Source: JAJAZB01 sp964244295 (GTDB taxonomy: Bacteria > Bacteroidota > Bacteroidia > Cytophagales > Spirosomataceae). From it: DNA of 64,000 bases. The stretch lies in contig CAXTIG010000004.1 in the NCBI GenBank assembly GCA_964244295.1, positions 124,001-188,000 on the forward strand, read 5' to 3'. The translations under genes and the position numbers were made by a program. The notes under the pieces were generated by a model. The model was not told the DNA's origin. It worked only from the letters and a program-made list of their open reading frames with translations, and did not search any database. Below are positions 9,024-18,600 of this stretch, piece after piece. Every line of letters starts with the position of its first letter. Position 1 is the stretch's first letter.

Positions 9024-12000
9024 TCACTTCACCGTATACTTTCCCCTCAACCCCCGATTCAGCGGGGCGAGCCGCCAGACGTTCGCCAGCACGGCTTCGG
9101 GCGTGGGGTAGCGGACAATCCCCGTTGGTTTCACCAGCAGCAGTTCATTTCCGCTCTGGCCCGGTGCCAGGTCGAAGTACGGCCCCACGTCGGTGTTCAT
9201 CACTTGTTCGTTCAGGGCGGTGTCGTAGGCAATCAGGCTGGTCTGCTGCGCCGTAGCGCTAAAAGTAGTGAAAAACAACCCATTCCGCAGGCCAATCAGG
9301 GGCGAAGTCAGCGTGCCCCGCGCCAGTTGACGCACGGGTTGCCCCGGACTACCCAACTCCACGCCGTAGGTATCGGCCCCGCTGTACACCAACAACGGAC
9401 GGTCGGGGTAACCGTAGCGGTCGATCCATTCGAGGCGACGGATGGGCGGCAGCGAGTCGTAGTCGGGTTTTTGCCGGAAGCGGGCCAGCAGCGCCAGCGC
9501 TCCGGGGCCGGGCGGGGTGATGCGGGCCGGAAAAATCGAATCGGCCCGAAACCGATTCCAGAGTTCGAAAAACGACACGTTCGGGTTCCGGTTCTCGCGG
9601 TACGCCGCCGCTAGGCGGTCGCGGAGCGAATCGAAATTGGGGTCGGGCGGGCGGGGAAAAGCCCGGTACACGTCCACGAACCGTACGGCCCGCTGCCGAT
9701 ACTCCGGGGCTTCGGTGTACACGGCCAGCCCGTGACCCAGCGGCGCAAAGGCCGCCGTCGAACCCGTCACCACGGGCGCGCCCAGCCGGAGGGGACGGTC
9801 GATGGCCCAGGTCGCGAACAGGCCGGTCACGGCCACGTCGGCGCTGTCGTAATCGATGACCACGTAGCGGGGATCCTGGGGTGAAAACCGCAGGCCACCG
9901 GGCCGGAACCGCCACGCGGCGGGGAACTCGTGCCGCACCTGGAGGCCCCCGCTGCTGAGTTCAATCAGCCGCCCACCGCCGCCTTCCCAGCCCAAAAGCA
10001 GCAAACTCCGCACCTGCCCCGGCGTGGCGTGAGACCGCGCCTCTTGTCCCGCCGAAAAAACCGCTTCGGAGTTTCGTTTTTCAAAAACCACCTGACGAAC
10101 GAAGCGCTCGTCCTGCCGTTTCCACAGTTCGCTGGGGCCGGTTTTGGGCCGGATCAGCAGGTAATCGCCGGAATGGGAAACCACCACCGCCTCGGCGTCG
10201 AGGTGCAGGGTGTCGATGGGGCTGAACTGCTGCGGCACTAAGCTCCGCCAGACCTGGGGCAGTGGCTGTTCGTTCCAAATCACGAGGGCGGGGGTGCCCG
10301 ATCGGAACTGCGTCACCAGCAGGGTGCCATTGCCGGAAAACCGGGCCAGCGTACACGGCTCGCGGAAATACTGCGGCGCGGGAACCAGTTGCTGCTGCGC
10401 GCCGAGGGGTCGCAGGGCGAAGTACGAATCGGAGGAGGGCAACTCGCCCCAGGGCGACTCCCGGCTCACGAGCACTTCGTGGGCCAGGTCGAGCACGGCG
10501 TCCTGCACGGTGCCGCTCAGGGTGAGGCGGGGTTGCAAGCCGCCGGGGGTGAGTGCCCAGACCGCGTCGCGCTGACTGTCCTGAAAATGGGTGAGCAGGT
10601 CGTCGTCGTTTTCGGAAAACCAAACGCCGAGCGAACCCAGCGCCAGTTGGCCCAGCTTGCCCTTGAAGGCGTGGATGCCCCGCAGTCCGGTTTCGGTGAG
10701 TTCCCAGAGGCTGTCGGGGGCGCTGCCGCTCAGGCCCGCCACCAGGTACCGGCCCTGCGGCGAAAAATGCGGCCCCCGGATGGCAAACGGACGGCTGAAC
10801 TGGTGAAACCGACTCAACCCGGTTTCCTCGACTTTCCAGAGCGTGGGCCAGCCAGCCTGGCCCGGCTGGGTTTCAGATTTCTCGCTCACACCGTCCCGCA
10901 GCAGGGCGTAGGTCAGCAGAAAGCGCCCGTTTTCGGAGGTTTCGTGGTAAAATTCCTCCCCGCCCTTCAACGCCTCGCCGCGCACCTCGCCCCCCATCAC
11001 CAGCTTTCCGGCTCGAATCCGGTACACCCGCACCCCGGTTTCGAGCCGGGCCACGAGCAGGTCGTTTTTCACCGTCACGTCGAGAATTCCCGCCGAGGCA
11101 CCCAGCGAATCACTCAGCGGGAAACCCGGCGCGGTTACCGACCACAACCGCAGGCCACCCCACCCGGTCAGCCCGATGAGGTGCCGCCCGTCGGGGCTGA
11201 ACCGGGCAGCGGCGAGTTGCCCCAGGGTATCGAGCGGGTGAATCGCCGGGCCGCCCGTCGAATCGGCTCCGGGCAGGCGAAGCGCGTAGGCCCGGCTGGG
11301 CAGCGTCTCGCGCGGGTTGAACCCCTGCCAGGGTTTGCGAACGTCGTACTCCGGCCAGAGGGCCAAGTTCGGACCGGCGGTGTACGCACCGCTTCCCCCG
11401 CGTCCATCCGCCAAAAAAAAGACGCCGCCCCCCAACATCATCCGGGGAGCCGACGAGGGCGGCGGGGAAGCACTCAGCACCAGGTGGCGGCTATCGGGCG
11501 AAAACAGCGCGAACTGCGCGTCGATCTGCGCTTTCTCCGCCAGCAACGGGGGCAGTACGACCCGCACGGGCGGGCGGCGGAGGTAGTCGTCGTCCAGCCG
11601 CCAGAGGGTGCGGCTTTCGCGGGTTTGCGTCAGTAAAAACTGGCCGTCGGGCGAAAAAACCGGTGCCTGCTGGTACGGCGCGTGGGTGAACACGTGAACG
11701 GGTTCCGCCCGTTGGCGGTCGCCCAAGGCCCAGAGCGTATCGGCTTTGCCTTCGGGTTGCACCCAGAGCAGGAAGCGGTTGTCGGCGGAAAAAACGGCGT
11801 AGCCCTGGCCCCTCGGATCGGCGAAGGAATGGACGCGCTTCAGGCCCCGGCCCTCGAAGGCATTCTGCCAGAGCGCCCGGTTGAACACCACGAACCGCCC
11901 GCCGGGCGACGCCTGGAACGGCAGCCGGACGGTCAGGTTGCCCCGGCCAACCCCGACGGTGTCGAGGTAGAGCGGCTGCTCCGAACCCACCACGGCAGTG

Positions 12001-12632
12001 GTCACGGCCCGCAGCACCGCCGCCTGATCGGCCCGGCTGGTGGCTGCTACTCCGGTGTCGGCCAGGGTGCGGTCGGCCCACTGCAAGAGGCGTAAACTCT
12101 GCGTGAGGTCGGTTTTGCTCAGGGTCTGGGCTTCCTGCAAAGCCGCCTGGAAGGTGAGTTGCCGGGCGGCCCGGCGGATGCTTTCCAGGTTGCGGCGCTG
12201 GGCCTCGGCCATGCGGACCGACATCCCCTGAGCGCCCAAGCTTTTGGCGAGTTGAAAAGCCGAGTAGGCCCGCGTGTAGTCGCCGCCGTTGAGGTGCGTT
12301 TCGCCTTGTTTTATCCATTGCGTGCTGCGTTCGAGGGGGGACGGGGCTTTTTGCCCGTTGGCAGAAAAAAAGGAGAGAAGGAGAAGAAAGACAAGAAAGA
12401 GCCTGTCACGCTGAGCGGAGCGGTCCGTCGCACGGTCGAAGCGCAACGGTCGTCCTTCGACCGTGCGACGGACCGCTCCGCTCAGCGTGACCGTTGCGCT
12501 TCGACCGTGCGACGGACCGCTCCGCTCAACGTGACCGTCTCCGACACTCGTCCGGATTTGCAATCGCGCGGCGAACCGTCCGGACGCCGATAGCTGCGGA
12601 TTTGCAATCCGCCTGAGCGAAATCCATTTCAT
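9024..12632 (-). CDS. Exported PD40/WD40-like propeller protein with repeat-derived N-terminus
   Basis: Predicted 1202 residues from the ATG at 12632. The mature part is a paralogue of the gene upstream. A helical N-terminal region (AYSAFQLAKSLGAQGMS, LTQSLRLLQWAD) is followed by many propeller motifs of the FSPDGR type (PQGRYLVAG, FSADNRFLLW, FSPDSRHLVLS). The signal-like stretch LFLVFLLLLSFFSANGQ lies at residues 78-94, not at the start. Residues 1 to about 76 are encoded by palindromic repeats (12404-12540 and 12551-12612) that keep the frame open. I see no ATG, GTG or TTG between the repeats and the hydrophobic stretch. The ATG at 12632 overlaps the upstream stop as ATGA, so coupled translation is plausible. 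Either the protein has a 76-residue cytoplasmic tail and a signal anchor, or repeat insertion has damaged the start. Confidence 0.8.
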   Translation of the reverse strand: MKWISLRRIANPQLSASGRFAARLQIRTSVGDGHVERSGPSHGRSATVTLSGAVRRTVEGRPLRFDRATDRSAQRDRLFLVFLLLLSFFSANGQKAPSPLERSTQWIKQGETHLNGGDYTRAYSAFQLAKSLGAQGMSVRMAEAQRRNLESIRRAARQLTFQAALQEAQTLSKTDLTQSLRLLQWADRTLADTGVAATSRADQAAVLRAVTTAVVGSEQPLYLDTVGVGRGNLTVRLPFQASPGGRFVVFNRALWQNAFEGRGLKRVHSFADPRGQGYAVFSADNRFLLWVQPEGKADTLWALGDRQRAEPVHVFTHAPYQQAPVFSPDGQFLLTQTRESRTLWRLDDDYLRRPPVRVVLPPLLAEKAQIDAQFALFSPDSRHLVLSASPPPSSAPRMMLGGGVFFLADGRGGSGAYTAGPNLALWPEYDVRKPWQGFNPRETLPSRAYALRLPGADSTGGPAIHPLDTLGQLAAARFSPDGRHLIGLTGWGGLRLWSVTAPGFPLSDSLGASAGILDVTVKNDLLVARLETGVRVYRIRAGKLVMGGEVRGEALKGGEEFYHETSENGRFLLTYALLRDGVSEKSETQPGQAGWPTLWKVEETGLSRFHQFSRPFAIRGPHFSPQGRYLVAGLSGSAPDSLWELTETGLRGIHAFKGKLGQLALGSLGVWFSENDDDLLTHFQDSQRDAVWALTPGGLQPRLTLSGTVQDAVLDLAHEVLVSRESPWGELPSSDSYFALRPLGAQQQLVPAPQYFREPCTLARFSGNGTLLVTQFRSGTPALVIWNEQPLPQVWRSLVPQQFSPIDTLHLDAEAVVVSHSGDYLLIRPKTGPSELWKRQDERFVRQVVFEKRNSEAVFSAGQEARSHATPGQVRSLLLLGWEGGGGRLIELSSGGLQVRHEFPAAWRFRPGGLRFSPQDPRYVVIDYDSADVAVTGLFATWAIDRPLRLGAPVVTGSTAAFAPLGHGLAVYTEAPEYRQRAVRFVDVYRAFPRPPDPNFDSLRDRLAAAYRENRNPNVSFFELWNRFRADSIFPARITPPGPGALALLARFRQKPDYDSLPPIRRLEWIDRYGYPDRPLLVYSGADTYGVELGSPGQPVRQLARGTLTSPLIGLRNGLFFTTFSATAQQTSLIAYDTALNEQVMNTDVGPYFDLAPGQSGNELLLVKPTGIVRYPTPEAVLANVWRLAPLNRGLRGKYTVK
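12404..12540. repeat. Family 2 palindrome, three-arm copy inside a coding region
   Basis: Three successive arms of the same unit: GTCACGCTGAGCGGAGCGGT...CGACCGTGCGACGG, its complement, then a further arm. Each carries TGAGCGGAGCGGTCCGTCGCACGGTCGAAG or its complement. It lies in frame within the 5' part of the propeller gene. Confidence 0.9.
12551..12612. repeat. Small palindromes of the GCGGATTTGCAATCCGC type
   Basis: Two adjacent short units: TCCGGATTTGCAATCGCGCG with a TCCGGA partner, and the perfect palindrome GCGGATTTGCAATCCGC at about 12596-12612. They lie directly downstream of the ATGA junction, inside the first 30 codons of the propeller gene. Confidence 0.8.
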
Positions 12633-15541
12633 CGCGGACTAAACCGGTTAGCCAAATCGGGGGTAATCGGGGCCACGCCGCCGCTGGCGATGCGTTGCAA
12701 CACCTTTTGGGGGGGCTGCGTACTTTGAATCTCCTCCGGCAGGGCAATCCGCACGGTGCCGTCGGCACTGACCATCAGGTCGAGGCAATTGCTCACGTCG
12801 CGCCGGACGGTGATTTCCCCCAGGCTCAGGTCGTAGCCCAGCAGGGTTTTCCGCCGGGTCAGGTCGGAGTAGGTGACAAAAAACAGGGTGTTTCCGGCTT
12901 CGTACACCGGCGAAATGATCCGGCCGGATCCCACGCGCCGGATTTCCACGTCGTGGTTGTCTGGGTAAGTAACCAGTTTTACGTCGAAGTAACTGTACAG
13001 AAAAGCCAGGTTGTCGGCCGAACCGGTTTTTACCAACCGGAGCGTGTTGACCCGTCCGACGCCCTCCAGGTTCGTCACCAGTACCGGATTTTTTTCATCC
13101 AGTTGCCAGAGGTACAGGATTTCGGTTCCATAAAAATTGACCAGCAGGTAGCGGCTATTGGGCGAGAAATCCACGCTGGGGCCGTTGAGTTGCCCGTCGA
13201 AGGCCATCATCGGTACCAAGCCCTGCGGCGTAAGCCGCCAGAGCGAGTCGGCACTCGACCCGGTGAAATCGACCACCAGCCAGCGCCCATCGGGCGAGAA
13301 CCGGAAACCCACCGCCGTAAACGGGTGCTGGAAGGTGTGGCTGAGTTCAGCACCCGACTCCCGCAGGGCCACCAACTGGTTGGGCGAATTGGGGTAGTCG
13401 AGGAGCAGAAACCGGCTGTCGGGCGAAAACCGGGCCGAGCGGAACCGCCCCGAAAAGGCCGCGTGTCGGGTCAGGTGCAGGTGCTCATCGCAGCGCCAGA
13501 GGCTGGTTTCGGTACCGCTTTCCTCCCCCCGCAGCAGCACGTAGCGCCCATCGGGCGAAACGACCGCCTCGCTCACGGTCAGGTCGATGGCTTCTACCGG
13601 GGTCAGAAACCACTCGTCCAGGCGGTAGAGCGTCAGGCGGGGGGTCTGGCCGCTGGTCTGGGCGAGCAGGTAGCGCCCATCGGGCGAGAACCGCAGCAGC
13701 GAACAGGTTTCGGAAAACCGGTAGGTGGGCGGCAGGGCCGTTTGCTGAAAACCCAGGTCGAACAGCACGCCGTAGGCCGAGGCGAACGACTCCACCCCTT
13801 GCGGTTGGGTAAATTGCAGCCCCGCCACGCCCTGGTCGGGCAGGAACGCCACCGCCTGGAGCTTGTCTTCGAAGGTAGCGATGGCTTGCAGACCGCGCTC
13901 CGAAACCCGCCAGAGTACGTCCTGAAACTGATTTTGAAAATGCGTGGCGAGGTAGCGCCCGTTGGGCGAAAACCAGACGGAGGGATTATCGGCGTCGAGT
14001 TCGCCGTTGAAAGCGTGCAGGCCCGTCAGGTCGGACTCGTTGATGCGCCAGAGGCTATCGGCCACCGACCCGGTGTAGTTGACGATGAGCAGCCGCCCGT
14101 CGGGCGAAAAGTGATGGCCCTTCCCGGCCAGCCCGTGGGCAAAGCGGTGACATTTTCGCAACGTTCCGGCCACTATTTTCCAAACGATACCGGAATTTTC
14201 CCGGTCGACACGGAAGGTAAGCAGGCTTTTACCGTCGTCGGAAAACTCAAGGGAAGCGTAGGCGTAAAATTCCGCTTTCAGCGAATCGGGGACACGCAAC
14301 TCGTTCATTTTCAGCGAATCCTCCAGCAAATAAATCTGGTGTTTCTGTTGCCTGTCGTCCCGCACGATGAGTTCGTCCGCGTTGCACAGCGCCAACGAGT
14401 ACGCCGCGTTGGTGCCCGTTCGTTCGTCCGCCAGGTGGAGGCCGTCGGCTTCCAGCAACCAGCGTCGAATCCCGTCGTTGCTGGCGCTGACGAGTTGCCG
14501 CCGCCCCGGTACAAACCGCCAGTCGATCACCTGCCGCAGCGTGTCGAGTACCCGGAGGCCGGTTCCGGTCAGCGCCATCAGCACGGCGTCACCCGTTTCT
14601 CGCCATTCGCGTTGGGGCGCTACTTCACCGACCCAGGCCATCAGCCAGTGGCCTTCGGGCGAAAAAACCGGCTCGCCCAGCCCGCCGGGTGCGGGCAGGG
14701 CGCGGGGCGGGGCCAGGGCGGAAAGTTGCCAAAGAGCGGGTTTTTGTCCCCACCCGGTGCCCAGCAGATACGCTTCGTCGGGCGCAAACTGGTACTGCCG
14801 GGCCTGGGTACCCGGCGTGAGGGCCACCCGGCTTTTGACCGAAACCGAATCCAGCCTCAGCAAGGTGTCGGCGCGGGCCTGGGCTTGTTGAAAAATCAGG
14901 AAATTTCCTTTCGGCGAAAAAACCGCCCGCACCTCCCCGCCCCTGGGGCTGAAGGTGTAGCCTTTCCGGTACGTCGAACCCTGTTTTTGCCAGAGGGTTT
15001 GGTTGAACACAAACCAGCGCCCGTCGGGCGTGGAAGCCAGCAGGGGTGGGGGGTCCTGGGTCGGGTCGAGTTCCATCCGGTCGGCGTACACCCACTGGTC
15101 GGAGTTGGTCGTCACTTCGCTCAGGGTGCGGAGCACGGCGGCGCGGTCGGCGGGGCTTTGGGCGTGGGTATCGACAAAGTGCAGCAGGCGCAGGCTCTGG
15201 GTCAAATTGTCTTCGGCCAGCGCCCGCGCCTCCTGCAAACTGGCCTGAAAAAGTAGCCGGTTGCCACTTTTCCGAATCTGCGCCAGGTTTTGGTCCTGGG
15301 CGGTTTTCATCCGGTCGGACATCCCTGGGGCACCGAGGCTTTTCGCCAGTAAAAACGCCGAATACGCCTCGACGAAGGCGCTTTGCTGCATCAGCGCGTT
15401 GCCCCGCGCCACCCAGGTTTGCTGCTGTTCGAGCCGGGAGGCCTCGCTGGCGCGGTTGCGGGCAACGGACTGGGCGAAGGCGGAAATGCTCCCGCTTGGC
15501 AGCGATAAGGTGAGGCTAAGCAGGAGGAGGTGAATCCGCAT
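12629..15541 (-). CDS. Exported PD40/WD40-like propeller protein
   Basis: Predicted 970 residues with a clear signal peptide (IHLLLLSLTLSLPSGSISAFAQ, cleavage about residue 24). Residues 25-170 are helical and resemble the second propeller protein: AYSAFLLAKSLGAPGMSDRM, LLFQASLQEARALAEDNLTQSLRLL. The rest is a long series of FSPDGRYLL, FSPDSRFLL and FSPNGRYLA motifs, more than ten in number, consistent with two beta-propellers. No catalytic motif is seen. It follows the C14-SGNH gene and precedes its paralogue with an ATGA overlap at 12629-12632, so all are probably co-transcribed. A periplasmic or surface sensor or scaffold is likely; the ligand is unknown. Confidence 0.88.
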   Translation of the reverse strand: MRIHLLLLSLTLSLPSGSISAFAQSVARNRASEASRLEQQQTWVARGNALMQQSAFVEAYSAFLLAKSLGAPGMSDRMKTAQDQNLAQIRKSGNRLLFQASLQEARALAEDNLTQSLRLLHFVDTHAQSPADRAAVLRTLSEVTTNSDQWVYADRMELDPTQDPPPLLASTPDGRWFVFNQTLWQKQGSTYRKGYTFSPRGGEVRAVFSPKGNFLIFQQAQARADTLLRLDSVSVKSRVALTPGTQARQYQFAPDEAYLLGTGWGQKPALWQLSALAPPRALPAPGGLGEPVFSPEGHWLMAWVGEVAPQREWRETGDAVLMALTGTGLRVLDTLRQVIDWRFVPGRRQLVSASNDGIRRWLLEADGLHLADERTGTNAAYSLALCNADELIVRDDRQQKHQIYLLEDSLKMNELRVPDSLKAEFYAYASLEFSDDGKSLLTFRVDRENSGIVWKIVAGTLRKCHRFAHGLAGKGHHFSPDGRLLIVNYTGSVADSLWRINESDLTGLHAFNGELDADNPSVWFSPNGRYLATHFQNQFQDVLWRVSERGLQAIATFEDKLQAVAFLPDQGVAGLQFTQPQGVESFASAYGVLFDLGFQQTALPPTYRFSETCSLLRFSPDGRYLLAQTSGQTPRLTLYRLDEWFLTPVEAIDLTVSEAVVSPDGRYVLLRGEESGTETSLWRCDEHLHLTRHAAFSGRFRSARFSPDSRFLLLDYPNSPNQLVALRESGAELSHTFQHPFTAVGFRFSPDGRWLVVDFTGSSADSLWRLTPQGLVPMMAFDGQLNGPSVDFSPNSRYLLVNFYGTEILYLWQLDEKNPVLVTNLEGVGRVNTLRLVKTGSADNLAFLYSYFDVKLVTYPDNHDVEIRRVGSGRIISPVYEAGNTLFFVTYSDLTRRKTLLGYDLSLGEITVRRDVSNCLDLMVSADGTVRIALPEEIQSTQPPQKVLQRIASGGVAPITPDLANRFSPR

Positions 15542-15542
15542 G

Positions 15543-15634
15543 GTGTGGTAGCTACGAACTTTAGTTCGTAGTCGCTTGCTGAAAAAACAATCGTTACCGC
15601 TATCGGCTACGGACTAAAGTCCGCAGCTACCTTC
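15543..15634. repeat. Palindromic repeat overlapping a gene end
   Basis: GGTAGCTACGAACTTTAGTTCGTAG and GCTACGGACTAAAGTCCGCAGCTACC form nested palindromes separated by about 35 bases. The right half encodes the last residues (VAADFSP) and the stop codon of the C14-SGNH gene, which ends at 15607. Confidence 0.8.
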
Positions 15635-18600
15635 CGCATCCGGCTGGTGAAGCGCAGCGCCAGGCTCAGAAAGCCCTTGTCGTTGGGGTGGATTTCGTCG
15701 TGCCAGTAGGCCGGGTTGATGGCCCGGCGCACGTCGAGGTAGCTGAGGCCCTCGCCCGCAAACGTCGCCGAAGCCTGGATCAAACGCTGGTTTAATTCAT
15801 CGACGATAAAATTCAAGAGTGCCTGCTGTTCCGTCGGGTCGGGGATGCCGCCTGCGGCCAGTTGCGGGGCCAGCCAGGTTTCTCCTTTTGAAACCTGATT
15901 CACCGGCAACACGTAATCGTAGCCGTGCGTGACGATGTGGACACCGGGCGTTTCGCGCCGCACGGCGGCAAACAGGCGCTCGTACTGCGCCTGGATGGTG
16001 TCGAGGGTTTGGAAAAATGCGTCGTTCAAAAACCGGCGCGGGCCGGTTTGCCGGGGGTCGGGCGTGGCGCGGAGGAAGGTTTTGCCGAAGTCTTTCATCA
16101 CGTCGTTGAGTCCCCCACTGACCAGGAAAAACCGGGCCTGCCGGTCTTTCAGGGTCTGGATGGTGTCGGCGATGGCCCCGTCCTGCTGCATGGTTTCGAG
16201 CGTTTTCCCCGACGACGAGTCGCTGTACACCAAAAAATTGAGTTGCAAATAATCGATGATGTCGCGAATCAGGAAAGGGTACTGAAACCAGGAATCGCCC
16301 TGGGCCAGTACGCGCAGGCGGGTGGGAAAACGTTTTTCATCGTCAAAAAATTTCCGGTTCCGAATCCCCTGCGACACCCGGCTCGTCAGGGCAAACGTCA
16401 AATCGCCGAGCCAGCCCCGAGTTTGTTGTTCCTGCCAGTACGCCAGCAACTCGGGTTTGACCACGTAGCGGGCGTCGAGCGGAGCTTCCCGGCTCAGGTC
16501 GAAGTACAGCCCCAGGGCGCAGTCGGCCAGGGCGTCGCTGGCGGGGTTGCCCGCCACTTCCAGCATCGCCTGTACTTCCTCGGCTTCGAGCCGGTTGAAA
16601 GTCGGGTTCTCCCAACGCAGGTTCACCGACTGCGTCCACCAGGCCGGCAGCGGTTTCGCCAGCGGAGCCGGGTCGGAAAGCAGGTCGTCGCGGGTGAGGC
16701 CGGGCTTGTCGCGTTTGGCGCGGGTGGGCGGATCGGGCAGCGGGTTGAGGCTGAAAAACGCCAGCGTCGGGGCCGAAAGTACGCCGGAGGCGTCGGGGCT
16801 GTGGTCGTTTTTGGGCGTCAAAATCACCCGAAACCGCTCCGTCACGGCGAGCCAGTTGTAGTCGTGTTGCACCGAAAGGCTGCTGTAACTCAGCGGCACC
16901 GTCGCGCCGCGCACCGCGCCGGGGGCGTTACCGGGTTTCAACCCCAGTTGCACCGTCTGACCGGGTTCGAGCAGCGTGTTGGTTTCCAGAAAAGCCGTCG
17001 AGGCGCGGAAGGTGTTCGAGAGGTACAGCACCGTGGCGTACACGGCCTGCCCGGTGGTGTTGGTCAGGCGCACGGCCACGTTGTTGCCCCACACCCGGCC
17101 CCGGTCGGGCACTTCGCCCCGCGCCAGCAGGGGAACGGTCAGCGTGGGGTCGTCGCCTTCGGGCAGGGGCAGCGGGCCGCCGCCTTCGGGCAGCACCTCG
17201 ATTTGAATCCCGGTCGGGTCCGCTGCCTCCACGTTTTGCAGGGTGCTGAGGTACGCGTAGTGCGCCAGGTGGCGGATGTACTTCACCAGCGTGGGAATGG
17301 CCTCCGGGTCGCTCACCGGCACGGGCTTCGCCAGGGGCCGGAACTCGTCGCCGGGCCGGGTCAGGAAGTACCAGCCGTTGCGGACGGTCAGGCGGTAGTC
17401 GGCTTTGGCTTCGTCGTCTTCGGGCAGGTAGCAGCCCCCGGCTTTTTCCACCAAGCCGTTCAGCAGTTGGGCCTGGTCGGCGGGCGAGCCGTTGCGGCTC
17501 GCCAGAAACACGCGCAGGGGCGTTTTCATCAGATTTTCGAGCAAAGCCCGGTACACCGGCTGCTCACCCGGCGCGGGCGGAGGCAGCAGCGGATCGGGCG
17601 CGAGCAGGGCGTAGTCGATGCCGACCGAGGCCAGGGGCACGCTACCCAGCGGCGCACCCGCTGCGTCGAGCAAGGGCACGCGTTGCTCCGGTTTCAAGCC
17701 GTGCAACGCACCCGCGTTGAGCAGCCAGCCCCGGTTGGGATTGTAGGTTACTTCCACCGACGTGGCTGCGTCGGAACGGGGGATTCGACCTAAAAAACCC
17801 GTTTTCATCAACGCCTCGGCGTCGCGCTGGGGGGCGAGCAACTTGGGGCGTTGGTCGTAGGCAAAGCGCATGTACTGCCGCACGCGGTCGTGGAGGGCGG
17901 CGTAGGAAACGGCCCCTTCCGAGGCCCGCAAGACGTTGAGGAGATTTTTCGTAAAAACCCCTTCCACGCCAATTTCCAGCGCCTTCTCGTCCGATTCGCA
18001 GGCGGCCATCTGCACGTAGTCGGCCTCCGGCAGCCAGCTTTCCAGCGGTTGGCTGCGGGCATGCGCCTCCGAAATTTCGTTGCTGAACAAAAACGCTTCC
18101 CAGGGCCGGGCGGGAAAATTGACGCTGATGCTCCGCTCGCGCACGTCCTGCCCGGTGAGTTCGAGCAGGCTGCGGGTGTTTTCGCCGGAGTGGCAGCAGT
18201 CGAACAGCGCCAGCGTGTGCGCCCCCGACCGGCTCACTTGGTGGAGGAGGTAGCGGAGCTCTTTGTCGGTGATCAAAAATTCGGGCGAACTGGCCCCGCC
18301 GCCGTTGTGGCAGGCGATGGCTTCGAGCAGGCCGTCGGCTTCGCCGGGCCAAAGGCCGGGATCGGCCCCTTCCTGGGTGCCGTGGCCGGAGAAATAAAAC
18401 AGAATCGTGTCGCCCGCGCCCGCCTGGCCGAGGTGTTCGCGGAAGGCCTGTGCGACGGCGGCTTTCGTGGCGCGTTCGTCGGTCAGCACCGCGATGTTCC
18501 GGTTAAAATCGAAGAGGCCGCCGAGGTAGCGCTCCAGCGCGGCCACGTCGCTGACCGGCCCCCGGAGCGGGAAATTTTCGTAGGCGTTGATGCCCACGAG

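Noticed and set aside
12695..15256. 853-codon plus-strand frame opposite the propeller gene
   Set aside because: Antisense to FSPDGR repeats, which give regular RPSG/VAPIGRE patterns; no start signal or homology visible.
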